Source of the DNA: Clostridia bacterium
GTDB lineage: Bacteria; Bacillota; Clostridia; Oscillospirales; CAG-272
Assembly (NCBI GenBank): GCA_900753295.1
Contig: CAADYQ010000070.1
Span: 1 to 9,265, forward strand
Length of the DNA stretch: 9,265 bases
Direction of reading: 5' to 3'
Of this stretch, positions 6,395-9,265 are shown piece by piece. Under the pieces are notes generated by a model, which searched no databases, was not told the DNA's origin, and saw nothing but the letters and a program-made list of their open reading frames with translations. The translations under genes were made by a program, and so were the position numbers. Numbering within the stretch: the stretch's first letter is position 1; each line of letters begins with the position of its first letter.

Positions 6395-7564
6395 ATGGCA
6401 GAAACTAAAAGAGATTACTATGAGGTGCTGGGCATCGAGCGCGGCGCCGATGAAGATACAATAAAAAAAGCCTACCGCAAGATGGCAAAGCAGTATCACC
6501 CCGACCTTCATCCCGGCGACAAAACAGCCGAGGCGAAGTTCAAGGAGGTGAACGAGGCTTACGCTGTACTTTCCGATGCCGACAAGCGCGCGGCGTATGA
6601 CCGCTACGGTCACGCGGCGTTTGACGGAAGCATGGGCGGCGGAGGCGGCGGCTATTCGGGCGGCTTCTCCACGGCTGATTTCGGTGATATCGGCGATATC
6701 TTTTCGTCGTTTTTCGGCGGCGGCTTCGGTCAGTCGTCCTCGGCGCGCCGCAACGGTCCCGTGCGCGGCGATGATATAGGCGTTGCGGTTACCATAAATT
6801 TTGAGGAAGCTGTGTTCGGCGTAAAGCGGGATATCAGCTTCACGCGCGTTGGCAAATGCGGGGACTGCGGCGGCAGCGGAGCCAAAAAGGGTCCCTCCGC
6901 CGAGACGTGCTCGGCGTGCGGCGGCACCGGTCAGCGCCGTGTGACGCAAAGACTCGGCGGTATGCAGTTCCAGTCCACCGTTACGTGCGAGACCTGCCAC
7001 GGTACGGGCAAGGTCATAAAGGACCCCTGCACGACCTGCCGCGGCACCGGAAAGGTGCGGGTGCCGAAGACGATCTCGGTATCCATCCCTGCCGGTATCG
7101 GCGACGGAGAGCGCGTTGTGATACGCGGTCAGGGCAACGATGGACAAAACGGCGGCTCGGCGGGCGATCTTATAATCGAGGTCAACGTCCGCAGACACAA
7201 TGTGTTCGAGCGTGACGGGGTGACGCTTTACTGCGAGGTCCCCGTGACGGTCGCCGAGGCAACGCTCGGCGCCGAGATAGATGTGCCTACGCTTGAGGGC
7301 GTGCGCAAATACAAGATCCCCGAGGGTACTCAGCCGGGTACGCAGTTTACGCTGCGCCAGTGCGGTGTGCCGTATATCAACAGCCCTTCGCGGCGCGGAG
7401 ATCTGATCTTTACCGTAAATATCGAAATACCGCGCGGACTCAACGAGAGGCAGAAGGATGCTATGCGCGCATTCGCGGACAACTGCGGCGAATCCAATTA
7501 TCCCAAGCGCCGCAGGCTGATTGACCGCCTTAAGGACCTCAGAGACAGTATGGAAAACAAATAA
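6395..7564 (+). CDS. dnaJ: Co-chaperone DnaJ (type I Hsp40)
   Basis: DnaJ delivers unfolded proteins to DnaK and stimulates its ATPase. This is a full type I protein of 389 residues. The J domain is at about 6-71 with the catalytic HPD at 35-37. The Gly/Phe-rich region spans about 76-115 and includes a DIGDIFSSFFGGG stretch. The zinc region has four CxxCxGxG repeats, with Cys pairs at 155/158, 172/175, 198/201 and 212/215, all intact, so both zinc sites should form. C-terminal beta domains follow, with GDLIIEV and RRGDLIF blocks, and then the dimerisation tail. AGGTG at 6383-6387 lies 7 bases before the ATG. It is separated from dnaK by a 99-bp gap containing a long hairpin, so its level may differ from dnaK. 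Confidence 0.98.
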   Translation: MAETKRDYYEVLGIERGADEDTIKKAYRKMAKQYHPDLHPGDKTAEAKFKEVNEAYAVLSDADKRAAYDRYGHAAFDGSMGGGGGGYSGGFSTADFGDIGDIFSSFFGGGFGQSSSARRNGPVRGDDIGVAVTINFEEAVFGVKRDISFTRVGKCGDCGGSGAKKGPSAETCSACGGTGQRRVTQRLGGMQFQSTVTCETCHGTGKVIKDPCTTCRGTGKVRVPKTISVSIPAGIGDGERVVIRGQGNDGQNGGSAGDLIIEVNVRRHNVFERDGVTLYCEVPVTVAEATLGAEIDVPTLEGVRKYKIPEGTQPGTQFTLRQCGVPYINSPSRRGDLIFTVNIEIPRGLNERQKDAMRAFADNCGESNYPKRRRLIDRLKDLRDSMENK

Positions 7565-7576
7565 ACGGAGAGGGAT

Positions 7577-8503
7577 ATGAGCTACGAATATTCAAGCTGG
7601 ACGGAAATAAAGCTGACGGTGAAGGTGACAAGCCTTGACAGCGCCGTCGCCATCATGAGCGCGGTCGATCCCGGGCTTATGATAGAGGATTACAGTGATT
7701 TTGACCTCGGGAGCGTGTACGGCGATCTTGTGGACGAGAAGATACTCACGGCGGACAAAACAGTGGCGTCGGTCTCTGTGTTCCTGCCGGAGGACGGAGA
7801 TATTGCCGGTACGCTCGTCTTTATCCGCGAGCGGCTCGCCGCGGCATCGGTCGAGGGAATGATAACCACCGCGGGAGTAAAGGAAGAGGACTTTGCCAAC
7901 GCATGGCGGCAGTACTACAAGCCTCTCCATATCGGGCGCATCGTAATCGTGCCGAAGTGGGAGACATACGAGCCGCGCGAGGGCGAGATCATAATAAGAA
8001 TGGACCCCGGCATGGCTTTTGGGACAGGCTCGCATGAGACGACACGGCTCGTTATCGGTCTGCTTGAGGACTCGGTGACACCGGGCTGTCATGTGCTTGA
8101 TGTCGGAACTGGCAGCGGCATACTTGCCGTGTGCGCGTCAAAGCTGGGCGCTGCCGATTGCCGCGCGTATGACATAGACCCTGTGGCGGTCGAGGTCGCG
8201 GCGGAGAACGCCGCCGAGAACGGCTGCGCAAATATCGAAACGGGGCGTTCCGACCTGCTGGCAGGCGTGGCACCGGGGAAATACGATGTGGTGTGCGCCA
8301 ATATCGTGGCTGATATCATAATCCGCATGGCGCCGGATATCGGAAAATTCATGCATGATGAGTCAACGCTGCTCGCGTCCGGGATCATCAATGAACGTGC
8401 GTCGGACGTTATCGACGCGCTTGAAGCGAACGGATTTTACATCGCGCGCGCCCTTGAGGACAACGGATGGACGGCACTTGCCGTAAAAAAACTGATAGGG
8501 TGA
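7577..8503 (+). CDS. prmA: Ribosomal protein L11 methyltransferase PrmA
   Basis: PrmA uses S-adenosylmethionine to methylate ribosomal protein L11 in the cytosol. The N-terminal part (about 1-110) matches the small L11-binding domain. The linker block MDPGMAFGTGSHETTR (142-157) is highly characteristic of PrmA. The Rossmann methyltransferase domain follows, with SAM-binding motif I VLDVGTGSG (173-181), the acidic residue of motif II in YDIDP, and the CANIVADI segment at the usual catalytic loop position. At 308 residues the length is normal. The ribosome binding site GGAGAGGG lies just before the ATG, only 12 bp after dnaJ, so it is co-transcribed with the chaperone genes. This dnaJ-prmA linkage is common in Firmicutes. 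In Bacillus the 16S rRNA methyltransferase gene rsmE comes next; here a terminator ends the operon instead. Confidence 0.96.
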   Translation: MSYEYSSWTEIKLTVKVTSLDSAVAIMSAVDPGLMIEDYSDFDLGSVYGDLVDEKILTADKTVASVSVFLPEDGDIAGTLVFIRERLAAASVEGMITTAGVKEEDFANAWRQYYKPLHIGRIVIVPKWETYEPREGEIIIRMDPGMAFGTGSHETTRLVIGLLEDSVTPGCHVLDVGTGSGILAVCASKLGAADCRAYDIDPVAVEVAAENAAENGCANIETGRSDLLAGVAPGKYDVVCANIVADIIIRMAPDIGKFMHDESTLLASGIINERASDVIDALEANGFYIARALEDNGWTALAVKKLIG

Positions 8504-8515
8504 TGCAGTAGCGCC

Positions 8516-8553
8516 AAAAAACGTCGGACCTTTGTTGAAGTCCGACGTTTTTT
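8516..8553. terminator. Intrinsic terminator after prmA, potentially bidirectional
   Basis: A perfect 14-bp inverted repeat (8516-8529 and 8540-8553) has a GC-rich inner half, ACGTCGGAC, flanked by A6 and T6, around a 10-base loop. This is a classic rho-independent terminator and works on paper in both directions. It closes the hrcA-prmA operon 12 bp after the prmA stop. Confidence 0.93.
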
Positions 8554-8563
8554 GTGTTATAAT
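8535..8563 (+). promoter_or_regulatory. Promoter of the downstream hydrolase gene
   Basis: TTGAAG (8535-8540), exactly 17 bases, then TATAAT (8558-8563), preceded by TG in the extended -10 position (8555-8556). This is a strong housekeeping promoter pattern. Its -35 box lies almost entirely in the loop of the upstream terminator hairpin and its spacer covers the right arm, so terminator and promoter share DNA. Transcription should start near 8570, about 26 bases before the ATG. Confidence 0.8.
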
Positions 8564-8595
8564 GGTGTTGAAAAAATAAAGCTGAGGTGTGAAAA

Positions 8596-9265
8596 ATGAT
8601 TTTGATCCCTGTTATCGGTCTGTTCATTGCGGTCGCGGTCGAGGTGGTCACCGTGTTTCTGAACCGCGCCTTCTTCGCTCACGGTATCAAAGATATCTGT
8701 GTGGACAGAATGCGGACGGCTGACAGGTGCTTTGATTTTTACAGAGACGGCAGGACGGTCGAAAGCGACCGACCATCAGGCGCGCGCGGCTCGCTGTGGG
8801 GCGCGGTCTGGAACGAGCAGGGTGAAAAGGGGATCATTATTTTTGCGCACGGCATGGGAAATACCGCCGCGTGGTATCTTCCCGAAATACTCGCCTTTGC
8901 CGGTATGGAATATGAGGTGTTCGCCTTTGAATATCACGGGTATGGGGCTGCCGGCGATTTTTGCGGTTTCCCGCGCGCCGCTGCCGATGTTGAAATGGCG
9001 ATAGACTATATCTCCGACGGCAAGCGCCCGCTTTTCCTTGTGGGACACAGCATGGGCGGATATGCGGTCTGTGTTGCGGCGGGGAGAACGCACAAGCCTG
9101 TTGCGGGCGTGGTGGCGTATGCGCCGTTTGACCGTCCCGATGAGGCGATAGCAGAAACGGCGAAGAGGATGCGGCATCCGCGCCTTACCGCATGGGCGGC
9201 GAATACCGCGCAGCTCATTGCCTTCGGCGCCGGCTCGCGCCGAGGCGCGGCGGATTCGCTCAACC
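8596..9265 (+). CDS. Membrane-anchored alpha/beta hydrolase (3' end outside window)
   Basis: The frame is open from the ATG to the window edge, giving 223 residues of an incomplete protein. GAGGTG at 8584-8589 lies 6 bases before the ATG. Residues 2-22 are almost entirely hydrophobic, consistent with one N-terminal membrane anchor or an uncleaved signal. The catalytic domain follows: the strand IIIFAHGMGN (80-89) provides the HG oxyanion-hole motif, FEYHGYG (111-117) is typical of the S33/BEM46-like hydrolases, and GHSMGG (150-155) is the nucleophile elbow with Ser152. The catalytic Asp and His would lie beyond the edge. The substrate is unknown; esterases, acylglycerol lipases and peptidases all share this pattern. 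It has its own promoter and is separated from the chaperone operon by a terminator, so no functional link to it is implied. Confidence 0.85.
   Translation, partial: MILIPVIGLFIAVAVEVVTVFLNRAFFAHGIKDICVDRMRTADRCFDFYRDGRTVESDRPSGARGSLWGAVWNEQGEKGIIIFAHGMGNTAAWYLPEILAFAGMEYEVFAFEYHGYGAAGDFCGFPRAAADVEMAIDYISDGKRPLFLVGHSMGGYAVCVAAGRTHKPVAGVVAYAPFDRPDEAIAETAKRMRHPRLTAWAANTAQLIAFGAGSRRGAADSLN

Noticed and set aside
6380..7198. 272-codon minus-strand frame opposite dnaJ
   Set aside because: It is antisense to an intact dnaJ, with Arg/Ala-rich composition typical of a shadow frame.

Overview
The window looks like chromosomal DNA from a Gram-positive anaerobe of the class Clostridia, possibly the Ruminococcaceae/Oscillospiraceae part of the gut flora. 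The evidence is the HrcA/CIRCE type of heat-shock control, the gene order hrcA-grpE-dnaK-dnaJ-prmA, strong GGAGG-type ribosome binding sites, moderately GC-rich coding DNA, and a DnaK without the roughly 24-residue insert found in proteobacterial DnaK. The genus cannot be fixed from the sequence alone.

Layout. Positions 1-100 hold no gene; bases 1-79 may be the end of an insertion sequence lying mostly outside the window. On the minus strand, htpG (Hsp90) reads leftward and is followed 19 bp later by a small Cys-rich TSCPD-domain gene, probably in the same operon. A divergent intergenic region of about 360 bp separates htpG from the plus-strand heat-shock operon. It contains an htpG -10 box, an unexplained 100-bp island of 68% GC, an 8-bp inverted repeat overlapping the hrcA -10 box, and a CIRCE operator. 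The operon then runs hrcA, grpE, dnaK, dnaJ, prmA with short gaps, except for 99 bp between dnaK and dnaJ that hold a long hairpin. A strong terminator follows prmA. A new promoter, whose -35 box lies mostly in the terminator loop, then drives a membrane-anchored alpha/beta hydrolase that runs off the right edge.

How the genes work together. HrcA represses its own operon through CIRCE. GrpE, DnaK and DnaJ form the Hsp70 folding cycle, and HtpG is a second ATP-driven chaperone without a CIRCE of its own. PrmA, a ribosomal protein L11 methyltransferase, rides at the end of the operon, as in many Firmicutes.

Most of the window is a well-known system. The least ordinary parts are a His/Cys-rich segment in HtpG at the place of the Hsp90 charged linker, its pairing with the Cys-rich TSCPD protein, and the GC-rich island between the two chaperone operons.
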